Assembly (NCBI GenBank): GCA_014058105.1
Contig: JACGCM010001948.1
Span: 372,001-436,000, forward strand
DNA length: 64,000 nt
Reading direction: 5' to 3'
DNA from: Kingdonia uniflora
Taxonomy: Eukaryota; Streptophyta; Magnoliopsida; Ranunculales; Circaeasteraceae
In this document: positions 33,499 to 44,100 of the stretch, piece after piece
Layout of the letters: each line of letters opens with the position of its first letter
Numbering within the stretch: the stretch's first letter is position 1
Notes under the pieces: model-generated
Seen by the model: only the letters and a program-made list of their open reading frames with translations
Databases searched by the model: none
What the model was told of the DNA's origin: nothing
Position numbers and translations under genes: made by a program

Positions 33499-34514
33499 CA
33501 TGCTTCCATTTGATAAGAAACAATGCAACATAAAAATAAAAATAAAATATAGAAAAAAATGCAAAGATTAACGCAAAAAAAATTAAGTCATACTTTCAAT
33601 AGTATTACCTGAAATCCTTAGTCTAAAGCTTCTTCTCTAGTTTTTCAGATCCAAAACATGGTTCTCTCGATTCCCAGAGCTTGTGTTTCCACCACTATTG
33701 CTATTACGATCCAAATACACTTTAAAAGGCCAAGTGAAACTCGAAACCGCCTCCCTCCTCCCCTTGGTGTCAAGAAGGATTATGTAACTCTAACAAAGGA
33801 AGTATACAATCAAAATGGTAAATATGCTTACTGGGCATTTGTTTTGTCATCTCGCCCAATTCTTTTTTTCTTTTTCTTTTTCTTTTAAAAACAAAATCAT
33901 ATATAAACTAGTCCCCGGGGGGCAAAATAGGAGATATGGTCAATCAAGTTAGCCAACGTAGAATACGACCAGATATGAGGATTGGGTAGTACCGATAGGA
34001 GGATAAGGATTTGGTCTTTGTAACTTATGTGCCATACGTACACGTGTTAATTATGTAAATTTTCTATAAGTTTGAACCGTTGTCGTTCTTGTTGCTGTTG
34101 TTTTAACCTACTTCTTAGAATATCTCCAGCAGTTGAGTTTAAGTTGGTGCATGTGGCCCATATTATAAGGCCCAAAAAAACCTAACCCAAAAACTCTAGG
34201 CTTCCAGCAGTTGAGTTTGGGCTTTGCAAATGTGGTATTATTTTATATTAAATTTGCGGACTTCCAAAGTCTGCCGCAACTTCTAAATCATAACAACCCA
34301 TCACAGTTTCATTATTTCCAAACTCAAACAACATCAAAATCATAATTGAAACTAAGAACCATAATTTAATTGAAGACAAAAACCATGACTTAATTGAAGT
34401 TAAAAACTAATCCAAATTAAAAACTAGAACTTAATAAGTCATTTCTAGCTTTAAACATGGCTAAGTAAAGTAGAGATTCAGAAGCAATAGCTTAACGGAT
34501 CATCTCTTTATCTT
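33499..34514. other. Spacer between two LTR elements
   Basis: An open frame at 33658-33888 (+) ends in a homopolymer-like TTTTTC run and matches nothing I know. Near 34121 'atatctccagcagttgagttt' resembles the end of a Tourist-like MITE, but no partner end was found. Confidence 0.35.
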
Positions 34515-35047
34515 TGATCCAGGAGGATCTGAGTTTTTTTTTACTTTTTAAGAAGTCTATTCGAACAAACTTTTGTATTCGAACAAACTTTTTTTTTACT
34601 TTAGTTTGTTCGAATACACCCTTTTGTATTCGAATAGAGTATTTTCCTATTCGAATAGATTTCTGACTGATGGGTTTTATTCGAATAGATTTTTGTTTAT
34701 TCGAATACACTTTAGTTTATTCGAACAGAAACAATTCTGTTCGAACAGACGCACGATTCAGCCTTTTTCCTTTCGGCGATGATTTTATTTTTGAGGGGCA
34801 TTTTGCCTCGAGATGTGTTTCTTTTAGTATTTTAAGTTCCCTAGTATATAAAGGGAACTTAGGTTATTTTCTAGGTTATATTTTTTTTATGTTAGATCTA
34901 GAGAGAGTTCTGAGAAGCCTATGGTTTTGGAGTGATTTATTGTAATCTACTTTGTTTTTTTTAAGCAATTAAGCTTTATTTTGCCCAATTTTGGTGTTCT
35001 TCGTGTTTCTCTACTAACTAAAAGCTTCTCAATCGTATTGTGAATTA
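34515..35047 (+). repeat. Left LTR, with array of TTCGAA palindromes
   Basis: Nine TTCGAA sites lie between about 34558 and 34748, in alternating contexts (ATTCGAACA, ATTCGAATA, GTTCGAACA). A TATA-like 'agtatataaagg' follows at about 34843. Confidence 0.88.
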
Positions 35048-35094
35048 AGTGGTATCAATTTTCCAGTTATGATCTTCGGGGGTTGATTGTGGTT

Positions 35095-36345
35095 TATGGT
35101 CTCTACACGTGACCTTCTCAAGCAAACGAAGGAGAATCTCGTGAGTTCGTTGACGATCCATCGCAATCCTAATTCGAAGAAAAAGGATGATTAGGAGATG
35201 GGCGATTCCAACGATAGACTCACGGTTTTGGAAACGACAGTTTCTGCCCTAACTTCTACGGTAGGGGAGTTAGTGGAGCAGTTGCATCTCATGAACCTCG
35301 CTAAGGCTTCCACTTCGGTGAAACGGCGAGGCTGTTCGAAGAAGAAAGGGGTTATAGAGGTGGATGGTGACGAGAACGTTCTGGTTTTTAATGATTCTAG
35401 TATTGCCAAATCGGACGAAGAGAGATCGGTTATTAGTAAGTCCGTGAATCTTTTTTGCGTAATCTTCGTATTGGTTTTAAGATTGAAATTCCTGTATTCG
35501 ACCGTTCGATCGATGCCGAGATATTGGATAATTGGTTGGATAGGTTAGAAACCTATTTTTCTATTTACAAATACTTCAATGCTCAACAAATATGCTTTGT
35601 TACGTTGAAATTCGCAAGTCATGCACTTATGTGGTAGAAATCTTATCAGAAATGCCACGATGTAGGAGATTTGGGTTGGAAATAATTCAAGGTTTTAGTG
35701 CGAAAGCAGTTTTATCCGATTGGGTATGAGCAAGAGAGATGGTATAAATAGTACAATTTGTGCTAAAAGTTTGAGCAATCCGTACAGGAGTACACTACGA
35801 CATTCCATAACCAAGCTTTGGTTTTGGACATTGATGTGGACGAGTATGAGGTGTTCATGAAGTACACGGGGGGTTTGTTGGAGTCCATTAAGAAAGAGTT
35901 GAAACTCTTTACTATGGCCAATATTGAAAATGCTACCGTAAAGGCAATTGCCTTGAAGCAAATACTTGAAGAGTGACAAAGAAGACGACAAGATCAAGTC
36001 GGAGTACAAATCTAGTTGGAAAAATGAGCATAAGGGAGAGGCCAAAGGAGAGGGGTCTTCGTCCAAGGTGTATCATTGCAATATTATAAGGCGAGTGGGC
36101 ATCTTTCCGATTATTATTGGAAACTTCACCCGGAGCTTAGACCGAAGGAGGAGAAGTGCAATAAAGAGAAATATGCACTGGCCGCTGAGGTTGTTGACCT
36201 TCCGGGTTTAGATAAACCGAATTCTAAGCTTACACTTAGGTTTCAAAGGACTTTGGCTGCTGAGGAAGAGAGTTGGGATGAGCTTTTTTTATGTCAGTAT
36301 TCAGGTCAAGCCGAGTTTAGTCAAGGCCATTATGGATCCGGGTAG
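35095..36345 (+). pseudogene. gag of the deleted gypsy element
   Basis: Reading begins MVSTRDLLKQTKENLV near 35098 and continues as a coiled-coil part (LTVLETTVSALTSTVGELVE), then FDRSIDAEILDNWLDRLETY, a retrotransposon gag capsid pattern (F.G....WL...E.YF), and VQEYTTTFHNQALVLDIDVD. Several stops and one frameshift near 35450 break it. Confidence 0.75.
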
Positions 36346-36847
36346 TCAGAAAAATTTAATTTCTGAGACGTTGGTGAAAAAGATGGGTTTGACGACTACA
36401 GCTTATCCTAAGCCATATGGTTTGGGGTGGTTTCGGAAAGATGCGGAGGTGATGGTCATGAAGGAGTGCACATTCAAGTTTACGATTTCTGAGAAATTTA
36501 TTGATGAGGTAACGTGTGAGGTGGTTCCTTTGGATGTGTGTCAGGTCATCTTGGGCAGCCCTTATCTTTGGGACCAAGATGCGATTCATTACCGTAGAGC
36601 TCGCAAGTATCCTCTTGTGAAAGAGGGAAAGGAGATCCATATCAATACTTGTAAGGAGCATGTCACTACGTCAACTTTGGTAACAGTGACTCAGGTGAAG
36701 CGGTTGGTTAATGTGAGTGGCAATTTTATGTTATTGGTACGATCGGTTCAGGAGGGTACGTCGGCTAGAGTATTTTTTAAGCAACAAACCGATATGGGGA
36801 AGTTGCAAGAGGCGGTTGTGGTACATACTTCTCACAAACCATTCTAG
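36278..36847 (+). pseudogene. Aspartic protease region of the deleted gypsy element
   Basis: A 189-codon open frame holds AIMDPGSQKNLISETLVKKM, where the catalytic DSG/DTG reads DPG, a likely inactivating change, and CQVILGSPYLWDQDAIHYRR, matching the ILGxPWLxxxxxxxDxxxxx segment. After about residue 150 it loses family resemblance; the pol part that should follow is deleted. Confidence 0.75.
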
Positions 36848-37260
36848 TTTTTAGCTACACAGTCCAAGCTACAGCAAGCTCGCCAGATGACAGGGCTGTC
36901 GTATCTCTAACAATTTCTTTTGATTATATAGTATAAGAAGGGAGTGGATAATAAATTGGCTGATTGATTATCTCAACCCCCATTACCAACTATTTTTGCT
37001 ATGTTGGTTTCTATGCAGATACAACCTTTTATTACGTCAGGATATGTAGCAGGATATGATGATCCTAAGGGGCGTAGTGTGTTTTACCAAAAGTTACTGC
37101 CAGGGAAGACATGTGGTGGTTTTGAGTCGTTCTGAGTTGGGAAGAAGGGTCAGCTACCTCGTATGTCGAAGTGGTATCGCAGGGTAATGGGCAGAGTTGT
37201 ATTCCTACCTTTCCAGTTCTAGCTTGAGCAGGAGCTCAAGGCTCCTAAAGGGGGGAGCCA

Positions 37261-37744
37261 TGATCTAGGAGGATCTGAATTTTTTTTTTACCTTTTAAGA
37301 AGTCTATTCTAACAAACTTTTGTATTCGGATAAAGTTTTTTCCTATTCGAATAGATTTCTGCCTGATGGGTTTTATTCGAATAGATTTTTGTCTATTCGA
37401 ATACACTTTAGTTTATTCGAACATAAACAATTTTGTTCGAACAGAGGCGCGATTCAACATTTTTCCTTTAGGTGATGATTGTATTTTTTAGGGGTGTTTT
37501 GCCTCGAGATACGTTTCTTTTAGTATTTTAAGTTCTCTAGTATATAAAGGGAACTCAGGTTATTTTCTAGGTTATATTTTTTTATGTTAGATCTAGATAG
37601 AGTTCTAAGAGAAGCCTAGGGTTTTGGAGTGATTCATTGTAATATACTTCGTTTCTTTTAAGCAATTAAGCTTTATTTTGCCCAATTTTGGTGTTCTTTA
37701 TATTTCTCTACTAACTAAAAGCTTCTCAATTGTATTGTGGATTA
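37261..37744 (+). repeat. Right LTR of the deleted gypsy element
   Basis: It is 484 bp, shorter than the left LTR mainly through loss within the TTCGAA array: five intact sites remain, and two others have mutated to TTCTAA and TTCGGA. Confidence 0.88.
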
Positions 37745-37952
37745 ATCTTTAATTAGAAGAAGCCCCATAATTTTAAAAGCATTTTCTGGGTCTAAGCTTT
37801 GCACCACAACCCTTCTAGCTTCATAAGCATCCATCCATGGTTGATTAAACAAAGCCAAAAAAATAGTTGAAAATCCATGGTACATAAAACAAAGCCAAAA
37901 AAAAGTTGAAAAAAAAGCAGAATCTTTGAGAGAGACACCACTGATGTTGATA

Positions 37953-38195
37953 TGCAAAGTCTAGCCACACTGATTATGACGAGGAGGCCACTGATGTTGA
38001 GCAACAAGCGCTTTTGCCGTCTGTTAAGGACCCAAAGTTGTTTGATGCAAAAATACATATATATAGGACCTGAACTCCATATTAGATCTGCCATTGCCCT
38101 TGATCATCTGAAGAACTATATTTACATTAAAGCAGACAAAGAAGCTCATGTGAAGGAGATAGTTTTTAATTCAAAATATCGAAAGAAAATATAAC
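37953..38195 (+). pseudogene. SPT5 fragment, second copy
   Basis: It has the same deletion as the copy at 984-1256. Readable parts are DYDEEATDVEQQALLPSVKD and ALDHLKNYIYIKADKEAHVK. The shared internal deletion shows both copies descend from one already broken ancestor. Confidence 0.75.
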
Positions 38196-38689
38196 TTTAA
38201 ACAGGCAAAACCATTTTTCCAAAATTGTCAGAAACAGAGCTATGAAATGGCTTGGTTTCACCAATATCAAATGTTCAGAGAGAAAGTGTAGAATGTTTCA
38301 AATATGAAAGTTTTAGACAACAAACCAATTGGAATATTACCTACTTGTGAAGCATCAAGTTCATTTGGTGTTAGGACCACAACCTATAAGACAAATAAAC
38401 ATGAAAATTATGAGAACAATAATTAAAATTCTATTAAGGTTTCCAGATAATTATATATATAGGTTGTTGAGCCTTCATTGTAAACATACCAAGAATAAAT
38501 AAGATTTTTTTTTTCTACTTGTGTCTCTCTCTTGATAGATACTTTTACTTCCACTTTTCATTCCCATGATTCCAACCCACAATCTACAATAACTCCTTTT
38601 GAGCAATTTGTGAGAGATAGATGCAAATCAGGGAACCTTGGGGTAGAAGAGGCCAATGGGTTTGTTTGATAACGCGATTCAAATGTGAC

Positions 38690-38995
38690 CCTCGCCTTCA
38701 ATTTCCCCTTTCACTCAACTCTTAGGACTCATCAGCAAGCTGAGACAGTATTCCACTGTAATCACAATGTTTAAATCAATGGATTCCAAGGGAATTGGAT
38801 TTGATCTAGTTTCATTTGGTACCTTAATCTATTATTTTTGCCAAATAGTAAGGTGAATTTCGGGTTTGCTGCTGTTGGAAACATTTTCAAGAGTGGGTTT
38901 GAACCACATATAGTTATGTTTAACACTTTTCTCAAAGGGCTTTTTAAGGAAAATGTTTCCAACAACAGCAAACTCAAAATTCACCTTACCCATTT
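38690..38995 (+). pseudogene. RFL-type PPR gene, N-terminal remnant with hairpin
   Basis: With one frame change the plus strand reads STVITMFKSMDSKGIGFDLV, then SFGTLINYFCQ, then VNFGFAAVGNIFKSGFEPH and IVMFNTFLKGLFKEN, which are consecutive PPR motifs from the start of an RFL gene. Immediately after, an inverted copy of the block at about 38853-38890 appears at about 38949-38991, making a hairpin and ending the coding match. Confidence 0.7.
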
Positions 38996-39460
38996 GGCAA
39001 AAACAATCGAGATTTAGCTGGGGCAGTTTCAAGTGGCATGAAACAAACAAACAAGCTGTCAGCTGCAAGGGTGACTACATGTGTAAGTAAATACTATACA
39101 GTGTCTGCAACTGATTGTTTTTCTTCAAACGGGCACATTTAATCCACTTTTGTGGGCATATTATTTATTTGTGAGCTCTTTGCAATGACTCGAAAATGGA
39201 GTGAGGTCCTTAATTCGCCATTAATGTCAATGGAATGACAAAGGGGGAGTCATCCACTGCCAGAAATGTAATATCAAGCAATTTTGTCTACGGTGCATTC
39301 AATGGTAATCTATTTATTTCTTCTTCATATTTTAGGTTTGCTATGCGTTTGTCGGGTTACATTGAACTGCATTTATATTTGTTGTTATTCTTCAAAGTTA
39401 AAATATATTTATCTTTGGGGCATATATGTGTGAATGTGTTGCAAAGATACATCTATGGAA

Positions 39461-39520
39461 TTCTCAGACTCAGATCCACTCAGACTCAGACTCAGACCCA
39501 AAAAAACAAACGGCACCCAA
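39461..39520. repeat. Short CTCAGA tandem repeat
   Basis: About five to six copies of CTCAGA(C/T) occur, at the edge of the duplicated segment. Confidence 0.6.
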
Positions 39521-39599
39521 CTGTCCAGATCTAAATTAGGTATGACCACTGGATTTCATAGTTACCGTTATACACCGACAAGAATCAATTTCCTCACCT

Positions 39600-39845
39600 A
39601 CCTTCCACTCTCGTCCTCCTCCCACTCCTTCTCGCCTTCGCCTTTGATGATCGCCGTCTTATACTCAGCAGACACGTTTACATCCTCTTTGCCCAATCCC
39701 GACATGTTGATACGGAAATTGAGTTTGTCTTCACTCTCCTTTACATACCACCACAAAAATCAGAGTAGGGATCCTCCTTGAGAGAGAACTGGGTCGACGT
39801 CCATGAATTGGTCCATCATGTTTAACTCCTCGTTGGATAGAACGA
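39600..39845 (-). pseudogene. Mitochondrial-type small heat-shock protein fragment
   Basis: The minus strand reads LNMMDQFMDVDPVLSQGG, then after a shift DKLNFRINMSGLGKEDVNVS and IIKGEGEKEWEEDESGR. This is the start of the alpha-crystallin domain of organellar HSP23-type chaperones. The beginning (presequence) and the second half of the domain, with its GVL motif, are missing, and the frame is broken between the two parts. Confidence 0.7.
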
Positions 39846-40486
39846 ATCAAACACCCCTTACCTCTGCAAACAACAACAACAAAGCAAAAATAGGGGAAGA
39901 AAAATTAGTAATGTTGAGAGATAATGAAGGGTTTTAGAGAGATGTGGTATCAAGGAATGAGATAACAACTACCAAAGGCGAAGGGGGTTGGATTAGAGTA
40001 GCGGCGACGAGAGATGATCGATGTCGAGGTTGCGTTTATCGTCAGTGGTATAGTCATACATTTAGGTGTTGGTGTTGAATCGTCGGTTGGTGATGGAAGG
40101 AGCAACTAGTGCGGTGGTGGTTGATCGGAGGAGGTTAGAGAAAGAAAACTTGATTGATTCTTGCGTGTTAGATGGATCACATCCGTGGCTGAATCGATGG
40201 TTGTGAGCCAATAGTTTTAGACCGCAAGATCAATGCTCGGATGGTTGACATGTGTTGCAATTTGTTTATAAATCTTCTCACAATTTTTTTAAGTGTTTTT
40301 TGTATATAAGGGGTACAAGTGTATTTTCTCTTAGTTAATCGGAGTCAACGTCAGTCAACATAAGTTTGAAGTTTGACTCAGGCAAGAATGGGGGCTATGC
40401 TAGTTTAAGTAAATATGAGAGTCAATGTCAAATCGGTGTATAAATATGGGGGTTTTCTCAAATTTGTTTGGTTATTGTTATTGTTA
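39846..40486. other. Spacer without recognised gene
   Basis: Nothing recognised. The MITE begins at its right edge. Confidence 0.4.
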
Positions 40487-41000
40487 GAGCAACTCATAAA
40501 GTGCCTGATTGTCTTGGATGCAAAAAAGTCAAATCCAAGGTAGTAAGACTCAATTTCCTCTAAGAGTATCTGACTTGGATTTTAAACTAATTCAAATAGG
40601 CGCATAACACTTGGGCGCCTGTTTGTATTTTAAATTGTCTAAGAAATTACGTAGAAGATTATTATTGGGTGGCAGATAATGACGCATGTGCCATTGTCTA
40701 AGAAATTAAGCTTTAACGAATTTAGTCAGTGCAACAGGCGCCTAAGAGTTGGGCGCCTAATTTAAAAAAAAAATTAACTTAGGTGCCTAAGTCTTAGGCG
40801 CCTGCTCTGTTTAAAAACAGAACAGACACACAACACTTGGGCGCCCAATGCTACTTAAAAATCCAAGACCGAGTCTTGGATTCCAAGGCTGAGACTTGAA
40901 TTTTGAGACTCAAATCTAAGTTAGTCAGGCATTGTTGGAGGACGAAAATCTGATGTGGCAACTTAAAATCCAAGGTAATGAGGCACTTTAGGAGTTGCTC
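40487..41000. mobile_element. Tourist-like (PIF/Harbinger) MITE, 514 bp
   Basis: The ends are inverted: GAGCAACTCATAAAGTGCCT at the left against GAGCAACTCCTAAAGTGCCT as the complement of the right, extending about 33 bp. TTA flanks both sides (40484-40486, 41001-41003). The interior has several GGCGCC palindromes in 'ttaggcgcct'-like blocks. No coding capacity. Confidence 0.85.
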
Positions 41001-41158
41001 TTATGATTGAAGTCCTCCTACAATAATAAAAGAGTTATTGTAGAAGCATGACCCGTTGGCATGACCATCAATTTTTTCTTGCTGTCTCCAACTACACTAC
41101 AATATTCCCTCCTAGTAAAATCCGCTAACATCAACACTATAAACCCAATTCCCAACAA

Positions 41159-44100
41159 ATGCATGTTCTCCATCTCCTTCAACCTCTTATCTTACGCACC
41201 TCAATTCCTCCGCCGGTATCATCAGCAACAACAATGTGTTCTTCAATTCTCCTCCCAACAACAACAACAATCTCAGTCCAGAAGATCTCCTTCGCAAATT
41301 CGTCAGAAACACTGCTCAATTTTAGTGGATTCAAACATGGATTTCGAGCATTTGGGGCTAAAAATGGTGGTGGGAAATCTAGGGTTTGTTGTATGAGTGT
41401 TTCGGTTGGATCAAGAAATGCTGTTGATGATGGCTTGTTTTTGGATTATAAGCCAAACTTTGCTTTCTTGTTTCCTGGGCAGGTGAGTTTATGAAGCTAC
41501 GATTCTTAGTTTTAGTTTAAGTGATTGGTTTCAATTGTTGCTCATATCTAGTAGATTTGTGAAGGATTTATATTGGATTTTTGTTTCTAGTTTTATTTAA
41601 GGCAGACATTGTTAGAATTTAGATATGAGGCTTTTTTTTTCAATTACAATGGGGACAAGCTAACATGGGGTTTGAAGATTAGTTAAAATGATACTGCTTA
41701 GACTAAAATGGGAGTGACCAATGTGGGTTAGAGTTAGAATTGAGGAGTGGTTGTGACATGTTAATAAGGTAGCCAATTTATATTGGAGTAGGGTGGTGGA
41801 CCAATCCTATTGGTGGGATAACTTGGTAGCTTCTCCATCTGATAGTTAATCATTGAGTTTTTGAGTACGTACGTAGAGAAAAGTTGGGGCTTCATTTATA
41901 AGAGCAACTGAATGCTGTTTTGTTATATAAGACTCGAAATATCGCATTTTAGATGTTCCAAGGATTGGTCCGATATTACTATACTATAGCACCTGCTACT
42001 ATGTAAACACAATTAGAGTATGATAGTGAATAAAAAAACTTTCTCTACAAGCAAGAGAACTACTTGGAGGGACTTCACTATTAACTTAACATATTTAGGA
42101 CTACTTCCCTAAAACATAGATTTTGTAGTTGCGTTCATGTGGTCTTGATGTGACGCCCCCATCATTAGAGAGAGCATCTTCATCACAATGTAGGTTGGGA
42201 CCAACCCAACAAAACTGAACAAAATACCTGTCTCCACAGGTACCCTCTCTTCTATGTAGCGTTCAACTATCCAAAACACCGTGTAGGCTGCCCCAACATT
42301 GTTTAAGTTTGTGTCAATTTGCTAAATGAAAGCCGTGGTGCTCTCAAGTTCTATTGTTGTTATTTAAGCTCCTTTAATCTCAATCATCTGATCATCTCTT
42401 TAATTATTCCTCTCCTACTGAGCCCAATCATTTCTAATACTTTCCAGTATAATATTATTCACTGCTTTCTCTTAGCTACACAAGATCTTTTGAGAGACCT
42501 TCTCTTCTAAAACTACTGTCGTGTGAAATTGTGTTAGTTTTTGTTTTTTGTATGTGCCTTATGTGACAGTTTTTAACTTAGATACCAGAATTTATAATCC
42601 TAAACTTTAGCAAATTATGAAGTGGCTCAACTGGGGGATTAATAAGATGAATTTAACTTTTACAGCACTTGAATATTTCACCCAGTAGTTGACAACAATT
42701 GTCATGTAGGGCCCGCACGAAAATTAAAACCTAAGATAATTTCGCCCAACAGTTTAGGAGAGAATCTATTAAAAGATCTTTTGTGGCTAAGTAAAAGACG
42801 CATACAACATGATATTGGAAAGTATTCGAAAGGGGTTGGGCAAGTTAGGAGAGAGGAATAAATAAATAATGGATCGGACAAGTAAGATTTAAAGGGGTGC
42901 AATATGAACGGTTGAGAATCTTAGAGTACCGCAACTTTCATTTTGCCGACTCACGCAAACTCAAATGATGTCGAAGCAGCCTACACGGTGTTTGGGTCCC
43001 TTGAGCGCCACAGAGGAGAGAGATGATGTTCAGAGGGTTTTTTTTTTGTTGAATTTTGGAGGGTTGCTTCCAACCTATATACTATGCTAAATATGCTCTA
43101 ACTACCTTTTGACAATACTTGAATAATTTGGTAATGGAAGAGACAATGTTTTGATGATCAAATGCGAAATAGGATTTGAATTCTCCTGGTGTAGGCAATG
43201 CAAGTTTCTTTAGCCACTCAACTCGTAAGATCAATATATAAAATAGAAGGCGTATGATTGGACGTCGAGAAAGGTTCTCCAAATACTAATGACGGGGTCG
43301 TACTGGTGTCCTAAAATAACTAAAATAGTAACCTGTCAAAAGGTGACAACATAACGAAAACTTTTGGAAAAAAAGGAGATTAAAAAAGATGTAGACAATA
43401 AGTGTTTGAGACGAGATAGGTTTTGAAAATCTAAGAAGATTGAAACGAGTTGAATCCATAACCAATGGTAAGAGAGATAGGCATTTCACTTTGTAAGGAC
43501 TCTATAGTGATTTCTAATTACTCAAAGGCTCATGTTCCTTCTTCAAAAGAAACCATACCGAGCTTAGACTCTTCGAAGTAACAAATAAGAAAATTCAAAA
43601 AATGACAAGTGTTGATATATATAGTCCCAAATTGGGCAAATCAAGCCTTGCACCAAAAAATATAAGATCCTGGGGCTACTCCTCTCATTGCCAATTGGTT
43701 TTAAGATGGAACCTCCAACTTTAATATTGTATCAGAGCGAGGTTTTTTTCTTCCACATGTTTTGTGCCCCACGGCCCCACGTGCTCCCGTTCACCCAAAT
43801 ATTCGTCGACGTGTTAACCTCAAATAACGCCATAGGCATGTTGAGATATATAGTCTTACATCGGGCAAATCAAGCCTTGCACCTCAAAATATAAGATCCT
43901 AGGGGTAGTCCTCTCATTGCCAATTGGTTTTGGGATGGACCTCCAATTCTAATAATCAGAATTGTCCGCACATGATTCGTTGGCTAATGGTTCGTTCTTT
44001 CGAGTGGCATACTTTTCAGCTTTGAACTCCTATTACTATGCCGTTTGCTACATAATTTTTTTTATTCAAGGCTTTATAATCTTTGTTGTAAAAGTTCTTT

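Larger units (their letters stand above)
34515..37744 (+). mobile_element. Internally deleted Ty3/gypsy element with TTCGAA-rich LTRs
   Basis: Left LTR 34515-35047 and right LTR 37261-37744 both open TGATC and end GTGRATTA. ATCTT flanks the element at 34510-34514 and 37745-37749. A tRNA-iMet primer site (TGGTATCAA) follows the left LTR and a purine tract (AAAGGGGGGAGCCA) precedes the right one. Inside are gag and protease; the sequence then jumps to the last part of RNase H (YKKGVDNKLAD, about 36929). Reverse transcriptase and integrase are missing, so it would need helper proteins. Confidence 0.88.
37950..39470. repeat. Segmental duplication, copy B
   Basis: Same order as 1009-1800 plus 5057-6420: SPT5 fragment, AT-rich block, PPR start, and the 'gagatttagctgg' block ending near the CTCAGACTC repeats at 39461. 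It lacks the hAT element and the minus-strand remnant of copy A, and copy A lacks the longer PPR N-terminus kept here. Confidence 0.7.

Noticed and set aside
34558..34748. TTCGAA array read as heat-shock elements
   Set aside because: Canonical elements need a two-base gap (TTCnnGAA or GAAnnTTC). Here TTC and GAA are adjacent, so the match is only superficial.
36278..36847. 189-codon frame as a host aspartic protease gene
   Set aside because: It lies between the LTRs of a gypsy element directly after gag, and its catalytic triplet is changed.
43610..43955. Cassandra element
   Set aside because: The repeats lack the 5S rRNA-like promoter region that defines Cassandra, although the LTR start is similar.
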